Shown piece after piece: positions 50,311 to 59,519 of a stretch of DNA of 64,000 nt. Numbering within the stretch: the first letter of the stretch is position 1; each line of letters opens with the position of its first letter. The DNA is from Leifsonia shinshuensis (lineage in GTDB: Bacteria > Actinomycetota > Actinomycetes > Actinomycetales > Microbacteriaceae). Position numbers and translations under genes: made by a program. The notes under the pieces are model-generated. The model was not told where the DNA came from. It was given only the letters and a program-made list of their open reading frames with translations, and searched no databases. The stretch covers positions 2,046,001 through 2,110,000 of the forward strand of contig NZ_JACCFL010000001.1 in NCBI RefSeq assembly GCF_013410375.1, written 5' to 3'.

Positions 50311-53300
50311 GTGACCCGCGAGCAGCTCTCCCTCACGACGCTGGCTCGCGCCGGTTTCGTGGGGCTGAGCTCCGTCCGCGGCGAGCTCGACGAGCTGGTC
50401 GAGCTGACCGGCTTCGGGGTCGACGACCTCCTGCCGGCGCTCTCGGCCGCCGCCGATCCGGACACCGCGCTCGCGCTGGCCCTGCGGCTGCTGCGGCACG
50501 CCCCGGTGCAGACCGCCCGCTACGTGCCGTCGCGGAACGACGCGCGCCGGGTGTTTCGCGTCATCGGGGCGTCGGAGGGCGCCGCCGAGTTCTTCCTCCG
50601 CCAGCCCGCCGAACTGAGCGCGCTCGACTACCCGATCACCGCGCTGCCGACGGCGGAGGAGCTGCGCGCCGACCTGCTGGATTCCGTCGGCGCCCTGGAC
50701 GGGGTCGCCGCCCTGGAGGGCGACGCCGCCCGTACCGCCCTCCGCGTCCGCTACCGGCGGCGGCTCGTGCAGATCGCGAGCTTCGACCTGGAGCAGGAGG
50801 ACCCGGTCGCCGGGCTGGATGCCGTCGCCGCGGCCCTCTCCGACCTGGCCGCCGCCGCGCTGGAGGCCTCGCTCGCGGTCGCCCGGCGCGAGACCATCGG
50901 GACCGGCCCCGGCCGGTTCTCCGAGGCGGAGGTGCGCGCCACCCGGTTCGCCGTGATCGGCATGGGCAAGGCGGGCGCGCGCGAGCTCAACTACGTCAGC
51001 GACGTCGACGTCATCTATGTCACCGAGGGCGACGAGGAGGCCGGGCTCAGCTCCGGCCGTGCCGTCGACATCGCGACTCGGCTGGCCATGCTGACCCAGC
51101 GCGGGATCCACGAGCCGGCGATCGAGCCGGGCCTGTGGGAGGTCGACCCGAACCTGCGCCCGGAGGGCAAGGACGGCGCGCTGGTGCGCACGCTGGAGTC
51201 CCACATCGCCTACTACGACCGCTGGGCGAAGGGCTGGGAGTTCCAGGCCCTGCTCAAGGCGCGGCCGCTCGCCGGCGACCGGGAGCTGGGGGAGCGTTAC
51301 GTCGCCGCGCTCGCCCCGAAGGTGTGGAGCAGCGCCTCCCGCGAGAACTTCGTGGAGTCGGTGCAGCGGATGCGGGAGCGCGTCACCGACAACATCCCCG
51401 ACGACGAGACCCACTACCAGCTGAAGCTCGGGCCCGGCGGCCTGCGCGACGTCGAGTTCACCGTGCAGCTGCTGCAGCTCGTCCACGGCCAGACCGACGA
51501 ACTGGTGCGGCAGCGCGACACGCTGTCCGCCCTGGCCGCGCTCGCCGCGCAGGGCTACATCGGCCGGGACGAGGCCGCGGCCTTCTCGCAGGACTACCGG
51601 ACGCTGCGCCTCATGGAGCACCGCCTCCAGCTCCGGCACCTCAGCCGCACGCACCTCATGCCGCGCGACGAGAGCGACGTCCGGATCCTGGCCCGCGCGA
51701 CCGGGCTGGCACCGAGCGCCGAGCAGCTGCTGGTGCGCTGGAACGAGATCAAGCACCGCGTGCGCGGGCTGCACGAGCGGCTGTTCTACCGTCCGCTGCT
51801 CAGCGCGGTCGCGGCCATGCCCACGGACGACACCGGTCTCACCGGGGGAGCCGGGCTGACCAGCGAGCAGGCCGAGGCCCGGCTCGCGGCGATCGGCTTC
51901 CGCGACCCGCGGGGGGCGCTCGCCCACATCGCCGCGCTCACCGCCGGGGTGTCCCGCCGTGCGATCATCCAGCGCCACCTGCTGCCCGTGCTGCTGCAGT
52001 GGTTCGCCGCCGGAGCGGACCCCGACTACGGCCTCCTGACCTTCCGCCGGCTCAGCGAAGACCTCGGCACCACGCACTGGTACCTGAAGATGCTGCGCGA
52101 CTCCACCGGCGCGGCCGAGCGGCTCACCCGGGTGCTGTCCGGGTCGCGGTACGCGGGCGAGCTGCTCGGCCGCATCCCGGAGTCGGTGGCCTGGCTGGAG
52201 TCGGAGGACGACCTGCGCCCGCGCAGCGCCGAGGTGCTGCGCGAGGAGACCGCCGCCATCCTCGGCCGGCACCAGTCCGCGGCGACCGCGGCCGCGTCGC
52301 TGCGCGCCGTCCGCCGCCGCGAGGTGCTGCGGCTGGCGTTCTCGGCGATCCTCGGCTTCGCCACGATCGAGGAGCTCGCCCGCGGGCTGACCGCCGTCAA
52401 CGAGAACGTGCTCGAGGGCGTGCTGTCCGCGATCCGCGCCGAACGCGGTGACGCGGCCGACCTGGAGTTCGCGATCATCGGGATGGGCCGGTTCGGCGGC
52501 CGCGAGCTCGGCTTCGGCTCCGACCTCGACGTGATGTACGTCTTCCGGCCGCTCGCCGCCGACCAGGACGCCGCGCACAAGGCCGCCCTGGCGATCGTCG
52601 CCGACCTCAACCGGCTGACCGAGGACAACCGCCTCCCGCTCGACCTGGACATCGGCCTGCGCCCGGAGGGCAAGAACGGCCCGCCGGTGCGCTCGCTGGA
52701 GGCCTACCGCGCCTACTACAAGCGCTGGTCGCTCACCTGGGAGGCTCAGGCCCTGCTGCGCGCCCGCGGCGTGGCCGGCGACGCCGCGCTGCTCGCGGAC
52801 TTCGAGGCCGTCGCCGACGAGGTCCGCTACCCGGCGGCGATCGGCGAGCAGGAGGTCCGCGAGGTGAAGCGGATCAAGGCCCGCGTGGAGAACGAGCGGC
52901 TGCCGCAGGGCGCCGACCCGGCCCGCCACCTCAAGCTCGGCCGAGGCTCGCTGAGCGACGTCGAATGGTTCGTCCAGCTCGTCCAGCTCCAGCACGCCGC
53001 GGCGATCCCGGCGCTGCGGACCACGTCGACCCTGGAGGCGCTGGCCGTCGCGGTCGACAACGACCTGATCGCGGAGGACGACGCGGCCCGGCTGCGCGAG
53101 GCCTGGCTGTTCGCCTCCCGCGCCCGCTCGGCGATGACCCTCTGGACGAACAAGACGGCCGACGTGCTCCCCGCCGACCGCGTCGCGCTGGAGGGCGTCG
53201 CCCGGCTGCTGGAGTACCCGCCCGGCTCGGCGAGCCGCCTGGAGGAGGACTACCTGGGAGTGACCAGGCGGGCACGCGCGGTCTTCGAGCGCTCGTTCTA

Positions 53301-53334
53301 CGGCCTCCCGCAGCGTCCGGCGCCGACGGGGTGA
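50311..53334 (+). CDS. glnE: Glutamine synthetase adenylyltransferase/deadenylyltransferase GlnE
   Basis: Bifunctional enzyme that adds and removes AMP on glutamine synthetase, 1007 residues. Two nucleotidyltransferase domains are visible by their GSD-type signatures: GMGKAGARELNYVSDVDVIYV (about 215-235) and GMGRFGGRELGFGSDLDVMYVF (about 725-745), each with a following LRPEGK motif and a helical domain. GTG start at 50311, coupled to glnA2. In this group the target is probably the GlnA encoded at 56390-57814. Confidence 0.96.
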   Translation: MTREQLSLTTLARAGFVGLSSVRGELDELVELTGFGVDDLLPALSAAADPDTALALALRLLRHAPVQTARYVPSRNDARRVFRVIGASEGAAEFFLRQPAELSALDYPITALPTAEELRADLLDSVGALDGVAALEGDAARTALRVRYRRRLVQIASFDLEQEDPVAGLDAVAAALSDLAAAALEASLAVARRETIGTGPGRFSEAEVRATRFAVIGMGKAGARELNYVSDVDVIYVTEGDEEAGLSSGRAVDIATRLAMLTQRGIHEPAIEPGLWEVDPNLRPEGKDGALVRTLESHIAYYDRWAKGWEFQALLKARPLAGDRELGERYVAALAPKVWSSASRENFVESVQRMRERVTDNIPDDETHYQLKLGPGGLRDVEFTVQLLQLVHGQTDELVRQRDTLSALAALAAQGYIGRDEAAAFSQDYRTLRLMEHRLQLRHLSRTHLMPRDESDVRILARATGLAPSAEQLLVRWNEIKHRVRGLHERLFYRPLLSAVAAMPTDDTGLTGGAGLTSEQAEARLAAIGFRDPRGALAHIAALTAGVSRRAIIQRHLLPVLLQWFAAGADPDYGLLTFRRLSEDLGTTHWYLKMLRDSTGAAERLTRVLSGSRYAGELLGRIPESVAWLESEDDLRPRSAEVLREETAAILGRHQSAATAAASLRAVRRREVLRLAFSAILGFATIEELARGLTAVNENVLEGVLSAIRAERGDAADLEFAIIGMGRFGGRELGFGSDLDVMYVFRPLAADQDAAHKAALAIVADLNRLTEDNRLPLDLDIGLRPEGKNGPPVRSLEAYRAYYKRWSLTWEAQALLRARGVAGDAALLADFEAVADEVRYPAAIGEQEVREVKRIKARVENERLPQGADPARHLKLGRGSLSDVEWFVQLVQLQHAAAIPALRTTSTLEALAVAVDNDLIAEDDAARLREAWLFASRARSAMTLWTNKTADVLPADRVALEGVARLLEYPPGSASRLEEDYLGVTRRARAVFERSFYGLPQRPAPTG

Positions 53335-53409
53335 GTCGCGGGACCCTCCACACCGCGCCGGAGGAGTACGCTCGCCACAGCACCGCGCTCATGAGGAACG
53401 GGGCGCGGC

Positions 53410-54363
53410 GTGGCCCACGACGAACGGAGACGGGTGGCGGGTTACTTCGAGCAGACCTTCGGCTCCGACGATGTCGACGAATCCGAGGACTGGCTCAACA
53501 CGCGCTACGGGCACGTCGACGTCACCCGTAGTCTCACCCGCTATGACGAGCGCGTGGTCGGCGACGACCGGTTCTTCCTCACCGAGGTCAGCACCTTCGG
53601 GCGGTACGAGTGCGCGATCGATCCCGACACCGTGCTGGTCGTCGCGGCGACCCCCGGTTTCCGCTGGGAACTCGACGGCGACGAGGGGTCGCCGACCGAC
53701 CGTCCCGCGCTGTTCCAGCCGGGCAGGCCGTACCTGGCCAAGGTCGCCGACTCCGACATCATCGGCGTCGGGCTGCCGCCCGAGGCGCTGCAGCGCACGG
53801 CCCGCCTGCTCTACGGGCACGACGAGCTGGAGGTCCGCTTCGACGGGCCCTACCCCGCGGGCGACCGGGCGGGGGCGCGCTGGCTCGCAGCGCTGGAACT
53901 GGTGCGCCGCGAGGAGGCGCGCGGCCTGCTCGGCAACGACCTGATCCGCGCGAGCGCCTACCGGCTCCTGGCGGTGACCGCGCTGGAGTCGTTCCGGCTG
54001 GTCGGCGACCGGAGCTCGTTGCGAGCCTCCGCGGCGCGGCGCACGTCCGTGTACCGCGCGGGCGCCCGGTTCCTCCGGGACCACGCGTCCCTGCCGATCA
54101 CGGTCGAGGACGCCGCCCTGGCCGCCGGGGCCTCCACCCGCGAACTGCTCCTCGCGTTCCGCTCCAGGAACGACGAGGGCGTCACGCCCGCACGCTACCT
54201 GAGGCGCGTCCGGCTCGACGCCGCGCGGCACGAACTGACCGCCTCCGCGGATGCCGCGCCGGCCGTGGACGCGCAGGCGATCGTGGAGCGCTGGGGATTC
54301 GGGTCGCCTGCCGCGTTCGAGCTCGCGTACCGCAGGGAGTACGCGGGCCCGAGCGCGGGCTGA
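53410..54363 (+). CDS. AraC-family transcriptional regulator
   Basis: Probable one-component regulator of 317 residues. The N-terminal ~200 residues form a sensor domain (RYGHVDVTRSLTRYDERVVGDDRFFLTEVSTFGRYECAIDPDTVLVVAA) resembling AraC-binding-like domains. The C-terminal ~110 residues form two HTH units: FLRDHASLPITVEDAALAAGASTRELLLAFRSRNDEGVTPARYLRRVRLDAARHEL and IVERWGFGSPAAFELAYRREYAGPS. GTG start at 53410 after GAGGAACGGGG. Target genes are unknown. Confidence 0.87.
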   Translation: MAHDERRRVAGYFEQTFGSDDVDESEDWLNTRYGHVDVTRSLTRYDERVVGDDRFFLTEVSTFGRYECAIDPDTVLVVAATPGFRWELDGDEGSPTDRPALFQPGRPYLAKVADSDIIGVGLPPEALQRTARLLYGHDELEVRFDGPYPAGDRAGARWLAALELVRREEARGLLGNDLIRASAYRLLAVTALESFRLVGDRSSLRASAARRTSVYRAGARFLRDHASLPITVEDAALAAGASTRELLLAFRSRNDEGVTPARYLRRVRLDAARHELTASADAAPAVDAQAIVERWGFGSPAAFELAYRREYAGPSAG

Positions 54364-54366
54364 CGG

Positions 54367-54678
54367 TCACATACCCGGGATGGCCGTCAGCTCGTAGACA
54401 TCGATCGTGCCGCCCATCGCGCGGTGCGGGTGACCGGTGAGCAGCGTCTCGACGGCGTCGGGACCGTCCGCCTCGATGAGTGTGTAGCCGCCGATGCTGC
54501 GGTCGGCTCCGTCCGAGACGGCGGCCGTGGGGGCGCCGAAGTCGAGCAGGCCAGCGCCGACCTGCTCGCCCCAGGCGGTCCAGGCGGCGTTCATCTGCTC
54601 GGCCTGTTCGGGAGTGGGCTCCGGCATCGAGGCCATCGCCTCGGGGTCGGCGCGGTAGAGGAGGAGATAACGGGCCAT
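54367..54678 (-). CDS. YCII-related (DGPF) domain protein
   Basis: Small cytoplasmic protein of 103 residues: MARYLLLYRADPEAMASMPEPTPEQAEQMNAAWTAWGEQVG, then GAPTAAVSDGADRSIGGYTLIEADGPDAVETLLTGHPHRAMGGTIDVYELTAIPG. This is the ferredoxin-like DGPF/YCII fold often found near ECF sigma factors, but no sigma gene is here. ATG at 54678 after GAAAGG. Convergent with the AraC gene, 3 bp between their ends. Confidence 0.85.
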   Translation of the reverse strand: MARYLLLYRADPEAMASMPEPTPEQAEQMNAAWTAWGEQVGAGLLDFGAPTAAVSDGADRSIGGYTLIEADGPDAVETLLTGHPHRAMGGTIDVYELTAIPGM

Positions 54679-54982
54679 GGTGGGACCTTTCCGTTTCGCG
54701 CGGGCCCCGGTGGCCCAGGCGTGACCGAATCTAGTCGCGCGCGTGCGGCGCGGGAACGGCGGTCGCGGGACGTTTTCTGGGAGTTCATCGGGCATCTGCC
54801 GACCGGGGCGGTTTTCGGTGGGACGATCGGGAGGCCCGGTAGCGCACCCGGTCGTCGGTGGACCCCGAAGCCCGCGGTCCCGAACCGCCGCGGACCCTGA
54901 ACCGCAGCGGAACCCGTACCGCCGCGGAACCGACGCTCCAGCGCCGCGGGCCACCACCCCGAACGCCCGAGGAGACCCGAAC
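54679..54982. other. 304-bp gap with short GC-rich repeats
   Basis: Divergent region between the YCII gene and the LCP gene. At 54881-54931 an imperfect ~17-bp unit, CGAACCGCCGCGGACC and variants, occurs three times and contains CCGCGG palindromes. I see no convincing gene, promoter or terminator in the rest; both flanking genes must have their promoters here. Confidence 0.5.
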
Positions 54983-56323
54983 ATGACCCCGCCCCGCCAT
55001 GCCGACCCGGCCTTCCCGGCCGGCGACAGCGGCGCCGCCGAGCCGGTTCGCCGCAATGTCGCGCACGCCCAGCGCGTCCGCCCCTCCGTGACGAAGCGGA
55101 TCCTGCTCTCCGTCGCCGGGGCGCTCGCGGTCGTGCTCGTCGCCGTGGGCGCGTTCGCCGCCTACTCGTACGTCGACCTGTCGAACGGCCTCCACCGCTC
55201 CGCGATCACGCTCCCCGGCGGCCCCAAGAAGAAGGACGTCGCGGAGACCAACATCCTCGTGATGGGCCTGGACAGCCGGCTGGACGAGAACGGGAACCCG
55301 CTGCCGGCCGACGTCTACAACGCCCTGCACGCCGGAGGCCAGGGCGACGGCGGCTACAACGCCAACGTGCTGATGCTCATCCACATCCCGGCCGGGGGCA
55401 AGAAGGCGGTCGGCATCTCGATCCCGCGCGACGACTACGCGCCGCTCTCCGGGAGCCCGGACGGCGTCTCCCAGTCCAAGATCAAGGAGGCCTACGGCCT
55501 CGCCCTCGACCAGAAGCTCACCGAGCTGACCAAGGCCGGGGTCGCCCACGATGACGCGTACCAGCAGGCCCGCACCTTCGCCCGCCAGACCGAGCTGCAG
55601 ACGGTGTCCGACTTCCTCGGCGGCGTGCGCATCGACCACTTCATCGAGGTCACGATGGCCGCGTTCTACCAGGTCGCCCAGGCCGTCCAACCGGTGACCG
55701 TGTGCATCGCGGAGGACACCCAGGACCCGTACTCCGGCGCCGACTTCAAGGCCGGGGTGCAGCAGCTGTCGGCCTCCCAGGCGGTCAGCTTCGTCCGCCA
55801 GCGCCGCGACGAGAACAACACGGCCCTGAACTTCACCGACCTGGACCGCGAGCGCCGCCAGCAGGCGTTCATCGTGTCCCTGGCGACCAAGCTGAAGAAG
55901 GCCGACACGTTCGCGAACCCGGCGACCCTGGAGTCGCTGATCTCGGCGGCCAAGCAGAACATCGCCCTCGACTCCGGCTTCGACCTGCTCAGCTTCGCGT
56001 CGGAGGCCCAGCACCTGGCCGGCGGCAACATCACCTTCACCACTCTGCCGATCACCGGCTACGGCGTGCGGGACGGCAAGGATGTCAACCTCGTCGACCC
56101 CGACCAGATCCACGCGATCGTGCAGCAGCTCCTGAACCCGCCCGCGGCGACGGCCACGCCGACAGCGGCTCCGGGTGCGACGGCCTCGGGCGTGCCGGTG
56201 CCGTCGGCGTCTGCTGCCGCCCCCGCACCGACCCCCAGCGCGACGAAGCCGCCCGGCCCGAACGGCACCTACACGGACCCGACGGCCCCGCTGCCGTCCG
56301 GGGGAGTGCCCTGCGTGAAGTGA
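54983..56323 (+). CDS. LytR-CpsA-Psr (LCP) family protein
   Basis: Membrane-anchored transferase that attaches glycopolymers such as arabinogalactan or teichoic acid to peptidoglycan. The 446 residues have a basic tail, one membrane span (KRILLSVAGALAVVLVAVGAFAAYSYV, about 38-64) and the LCP domain. The domain shows NILVMGLDSRLDENG, ADVYN...NVLMLIHIPAGGKKAVGISIPRDDYAPL, GGVRIDHFIEVTM and QAVSFVRQRRDENNTALNFTDLDRERRQQAFI. A Pro/Ala/Thr-rich tail (about 385-446) ends in CVK. ATG after GAGGAGACC. Confidence 0.93.
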   Translation: MTPPRHADPAFPAGDSGAAEPVRRNVAHAQRVRPSVTKRILLSVAGALAVVLVAVGAFAAYSYVDLSNGLHRSAITLPGGPKKKDVAETNILVMGLDSRLDENGNPLPADVYNALHAGGQGDGGYNANVLMLIHIPAGGKKAVGISIPRDDYAPLSGSPDGVSQSKIKEAYGLALDQKLTELTKAGVAHDDAYQQARTFARQTELQTVSDFLGGVRIDHFIEVTMAAFYQVAQAVQPVTVCIAEDTQDPYSGADFKAGVQQLSASQAVSFVRQRRDENNTALNFTDLDRERRQQAFIVSLATKLKKADTFANPATLESLISAAKQNIALDSGFDLLSFASEAQHLAGGNITFTTLPITGYGVRDGKDVNLVDPDQIHAIVQQLLNPPAATATPTAAPGATASGVPVPSASAAAPAPTPSATKPPGPNGTYTDPTAPLPSGGVPCVK

Positions 56324-56339
56324 GGGCAGCAAACGCGGA

Positions 56340-56370
56340 AAGGGCCGCACCCCGACGGGATGCGGCCCTT
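56340..56370. terminator. Bidirectional terminator between the LCP gene and glnA
   Basis: AAGGGCCGCA (56340-56349) and its complement (56361-56370) form a 10-bp stem, continued after one mismatch by CCC-GAC-GGG. It lies between convergent stops, with AAA upstream on the minus side. Confidence 0.75.
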
Positions 56371-56389
56371 CCAGCGCTGCTTGAGGTGC

Positions 56390-57814
56390 TTACACCCCGT
56401 AGTACAGCTCGTACTCGAACGGGTGCGGGCGCTGCGCGAGGGGCTTGATCTCCTTCTCGCGCTTGTACTCGATCCAGGTCTCGATGAGCTCCGGGGTGAA
56501 CACGCCGCCTGCGGTGAGGAAGTCGTGGTCGGCCTCGAGGGCGTCGAGGGCCTCGCCGAGGGAGCCGGGGACCTGCGGGATGTTGCGGGCCTCCTCGGGC
56601 GGCAGCTCGTAGAGGTCCTTGTCGACCGGCTCGTGCGGCTCGATGCGGTTCTTGATGCCGTCGAGGCCCGCCATCAGCTGGGCGGCGAACGCGAGGTACG
56701 GGTTGCCCGAGGCGTCCGGCGCGCGGAACTCGATGCGCTTGGCCTTCGGGTTGGTGCCCGTGATCGGGATGCGGATGGACGCCGAGCGGTTTCCGGCCGA
56801 GTAGACCAGGTTGACCGGGGCCTCGAAGCCGGGGACCAGGCGGTGGAAGGAGTTCACCGTCGGGTTCGTGAAGGCCAGCACCGCCGGGGCGTGCTTCAGC
56901 AGGCCGCCGATGTACCAGCGGGCGATGTCGGACAGGCCGCCGTAGCCGGCCTCGTCGTAGAACAGCGGCTTGCCGTCGTTCCACAGCGACTGGTGGGTGT
57001 GCATGCCCGAGCCGTTGTCGCCGAAGAGCGGCTTCGGCATGAACGTGGCGGTCTTGCCCCACTGCTCGGCCGTGTTCTTCACGATGTACTTGAACTTCAG
57101 GATGTCGTCCGCCGCGTGGACCATGGTGTCGAAGCGGTAGTTGATCTCGGCCTGGCCGCCGGTGCCCACCTCGTGGTGCGCGCGCTCCAGGATGAGGCCG
57201 GCGTCGATCAGCTTCAGCGAGATGTCGTCGCGCAGGTCGGCCTGCTTGTCGACGGGGCTCACCGGGAAGTAGCCGCCCTTGTAGGGGGTCTTGTTGCCGA
57301 GGTTGCCGCCCTCTTCGACGCGGCCGGAGTTCCAGGCGCCCTCCTCGGAGTCCACCGCGTAGAAGCTGGAGTTCTGCTTCACCTCGTAGCGGACGTCGTC
57401 GAAGATGTAGAACTCGGCCTCCGGAGCGAAGAACGCGGTGTCCGCGATGCCGGTGGAGGCGAGGTACTTCTCCGCCTTCTTGGCGACCTGACGCGGGTCC
57501 TTCGCGTAGATCTCGCCGTTGCGGGGGTTGTAGATGTCGAAGACCATGATCAGCGTGCGCTCGGCGCGGAACGGGTCGATGTAGGCGGTCGACACGTCAG
57601 GGATCAGCTGCATGTCCGACTCGTGGATCGACGCGAAACCGCGGATCGAGGAACCGTCGAACAGCTGGCCGACGGAGAAGAACTCCTCGTCCACGGTCGC
57701 TGCGGGGATGTTGAAGTGCTGCTGCACACCGGGCAGATCGGTGAAGCGGATATCAAGGAACTTGACGTCGGTGTCCTTGATGTACTTGAGCACCTCGGAA
57801 GAATCACGGAACAT
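56390..57814 (-). CDS. glnA: Glutamine synthetase type I GlnA
   Basis: Main ammonium-assimilating enzyme, 474 residues. It has the GSI signatures [83 protein letters not shown] and the adenylylation tyrosine Y402 in DLYELPPEE, so GlnE control is expected. The frame opens 15 nt upstream, but [14 protein letters not shown] is the family N-terminus and GGGAG lies 9-13 nt before the ATG at 57814. A GlnR operator sits 71-108 bp upstream. Confidence 0.97.
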   Translation of the reverse strand: MFRDSSEVLKYIKDTDVKFLDIRFTDLPGVQQHFNIPAATVDEEFFSVGQLFDGSSIRGFASIHESDMQLIPDVSTAYIDPFRAERTLIMVFDIYNPRNGEIYAKDPRQVAKKAEKYLASTGIADTAFFAPEAEFYIFDDVRYEVKQNSSFYAVDSEEGAWNSGRVEEGGNLGNKTPYKGGYFPVSPVDKQADLRDDISLKLIDAGLILERAHHEVGTGGQAEINYRFDTMVHAADDILKFKYIVKNTAEQWGKTATFMPKPLFGDNGSGMHTHQSLWNDGKPLFYDEAGYGGLSDIARWYIGGLLKHAPAVLAFTNPTVNSFHRLVPGFEAPVNLVYSAGNRSASIRIPITGTNPKAKRIEFRAPDASGNPYLAFAAQLMAGLDGIKNRIEPHEPVDKDLYELPPEEARNIPQVPGSLGEALDALEADHDFLTAGGVFTPELIETWIEYKREKEIKPLAQRPHPFEYELYYGV

Positions 57815-57884
57815 ACGGAGGACTCCCAATGGCTTGCGGTGACGGACTGCGCGTGCAGCCCAAGCTACACGCTAGGGGGAGGCC

Positions 57885-57922
57885 GTTTCCCTCCGGTGAC
57901 GCAAATGTTTCCGGCATGTTAC
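57885..57922 (-). promoter_or_regulatory. GlnR operator upstream of glnA
   Basis: Read on the minus strand: GTAAC-n6-GAAAC-n6-GTCAC-n6-GAAAC. These are two consecutive copies of the actinobacterial GlnR box (gTnAC-n6-GaAAC), all gaps exactly 6 nt. Boxes are at 57918-57922, 57907-57911, 57896-57900 and 57885-57889. A possible -10, TAGCGT (57874-57869), lies downstream, so GlnR may activate glnA under nitrogen limitation. Confidence 0.8.
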
Positions 57923-58004
57923 GCGGTGCGTTGCCTGTCCGCGACAGGGCTGGGGCGTGGCGGGCGGGGAGCAACAGGTCAGGGGAGCGGTCAGCCGGGG
58001 CCGG

Positions 58005-58010
58005 TAAACT
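58005..58010 (+). promoter_or_regulatory. -10 element giving leaderless RDD gene
   Basis: TAAACT ends 6 nt before the GTG at 58017. Confidence 0.55.
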
Positions 58011-58016
58011 CGTGGG

Positions 58017-58442
58017 GTGCCGCAGAACACCCCGCCCTCCCGCTTCGGCGACCTCGCCCCCAGCCGTTACCCGGGGGAGCGGCTCGGCCTCCCGGAGGCG
58101 GGCCCGCGGTCGGTCGGCAGGCTGGGCCGCCGGCTCGGTGCGATCGTCGTCGACTGGGCGCTCGCGTCGCTGATCTCGCTGGCGTTCTTCCACTACGACT
58201 CGTGGGCGAACATCGGCATCTTCGCCCTGATGCAGGTCGTCTTCATCCCCACGATCGGCGGCAGCATCGGCCACCGGCTCTTCGGCATGCGGGTCGTCGC
58301 GCTCGCTGGCGGCTGGGTCGGCGTCTGGCGGCCGGTCGTGCGCACGGTGCTGCTGTGTATCGTGATCCCGGCGCTGGTGTGGGACTCCGACCAGCGCGGC
58401 TTCCACGACAAGGTCGCGGGGACGGTGCTGATCCGCGCGTAG
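58017..58442 (+). CDS. RDD family membrane protein
   Basis: Membrane protein of 141 residues. The RDD signature is seen as RLGRRLGAIVVDWALASLISL (arginine and aspartate in the first span). Second and third spans are IGIFALMQVVFIPTIGG and VRTVLLCIVIPALVW, with the conserved IGHRLFGMRVV and DQRGFHDKVAGTVLI. The family's role is unclear, possibly transport. GTG start by promoter spacing. Divergent from glnA. Confidence 0.87.
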   Translation: MPQNTPPSRFGDLAPSRYPGERLGLPEAGPRSVGRLGRRLGAIVVDWALASLISLAFFHYDSWANIGIFALMQVVFIPTIGGSIGHRLFGMRVVALAGGWVGVWRPVVRTVLLCIVIPALVWDSDQRGFHDKVAGTVLIRA

Positions 58443-58700
58443 CCCGGGCGGCGAGGCGCGTGCCGCTGCGCTCCTGGCGTGTGTGTTCAGGCGAGCGGGA
58501 TGCGCTGGCCGCTGGCCGCTGACCGGCGTTCTCGGCCCCTGCGATGCTGTGCGCTCGCAGCGAAGCGGGCGCTCGCCGGGCTGCTGCCGACGTCTGTCGT
58601 GGCGTGGACCGTCAACGCCTTCCCGGCGCCGATCGTCGTCCGCGATCCGGTCCTCTACCGCGCCCGCGCGCGAGCGTTCCGCTGACGACTGACGAGGGAT
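58443..58700. other. 258-bp gap between convergent genes
   Basis: Lies between the RDD gene and the DUF4191 gene. Short frames exist on both strands (for example 58479-58685) but none has a family signature or ribosome-binding site. Several CGGCCGCTG-like repeats (CTGGCCGCTGGCCGCTGACC at 58503-58522) occur. No terminator is evident. Confidence 0.4.
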
Positions 58701-59399
58701 TCAGCGAGCGCGCTGGGCGCGCACCTTCATCGGGTCGATGCCCTTGGGGATCGGCATCGAGTTCTCCAGCGACTGCAGGCGGTTGCTGATGGCGATGACC
58801 TCGGCCTTGGTGAGCGTCGGCTTGATCTTGGACAGCGTGCGCGGCACCTTGTGCAGCGGGACCGAGTCGGCGTCGGGGCCGACCGAGATCGTGGTGACCG
58901 GCACGTTCGGGAGCACGCGGTTGATCTTGCGGCGCTCCTCGTCGATCATCCGCTGGGTGCGGGTCTTCGGGCCCTCGCTGATGAGCACGACGCCGCCGCG
59001 GCCGGTGGCACGGTAGACCGCGTCCTGCGTCTTGCCGTTGACGGCGACCGGCATCTCCGAGCCGCGCCAGCTGCGCTTGAGCGAGCTGCGCAGCACGGCG
59101 CCGACGGCCCCGGGCTGCCCCTCGATCTGCGAGTACGCGGCACGTTCGGCGCGGCGGCCGAGGATGATGAGGCCGACCAGCACGCCGGCCAGGACGCCCG
59201 CGACGATCCAGAGGACCATCGTGAAGACGTTGCCGCCGGACAGGAACACCGCCATCGCGATGCCCGCCAGGATCGGCAGCACGATTCCACCCACGATGTA
59301 GAGGAGCGCGCGGTCGTCGTAGCGGCGGGTCATCTGGAAGACCTGCCACATCTGCTTCAGCCGACCGGGCTCCTTGGTGGACTTGTCCTTACGTGCCAT
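58701..59399 (-). CDS. DUF4191 membrane protein
   Basis: Actinobacterial family of unknown function, 232 residues, regularly found next to lipA. The basic N-terminus (ARKDKSTKEPGRLKQMWQVFQMTRRYD) precedes two membrane spans (LLYIVGGIVLPILAGIAMAVFL and MVLWIVAGVLAGVLVGLIIL). A soluble domain follows with ERAAYSQIEGQPGAVGAVL, RGGVVLISEGPKTRTQRMIDEERRKINRVLPNVPVT and SKIKPTLTKAEVIAISNRLQSL. ATG at 59399 with a leaderless-type -10. Downstream of lipA by 120 bp. Confidence 0.88.
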   Translation of the reverse strand: MARKDKSTKEPGRLKQMWQVFQMTRRYDDRALLYIVGGIVLPILAGIAMAVFLSGGNVFTMVLWIVAGVLAGVLVGLIILGRRAERAAYSQIEGQPGAVGAVLRSSLKRSWRGSEMPVAVNGKTQDAVYRATGRGGVVLISEGPKTRTQRMIDEERRKINRVLPNVPVTTISVGPDADSVPLHKVPRTLSKIKPTLTKAEVIAISNRLQSLENSMPIPKGIDPMKVRAQRAR

Positions 59400-59406
59400 A
59401 GAGACA

Positions 59407-59412
59407 AGGATA
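59407..59412 (-). promoter_or_regulatory. -10 element giving leaderless DUF4191 gene
   Basis: Minus-strand TATCCT ends 7 nt before the ATG at 59399. Confidence 0.6.
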
Positions 59413-59519
59413 CCGGCTCGCCCGGCCCCTGGATGACCTGTTCACGGCGGGCGTAGCGCCGATCGGGAGGCCGCGCTCAGACGGTCGCGCGGCCTCCCGG
59501 ATCGGCGTGGAGAGCGGTC

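Noticed and set aside
58443..58700. Small genes in the RDD-DUF4191 gap
   Set aside because: Three overlapping frames of 60-80 codons exist, but none has a ribosome-binding site, leaderless -10 or recognisable domain.
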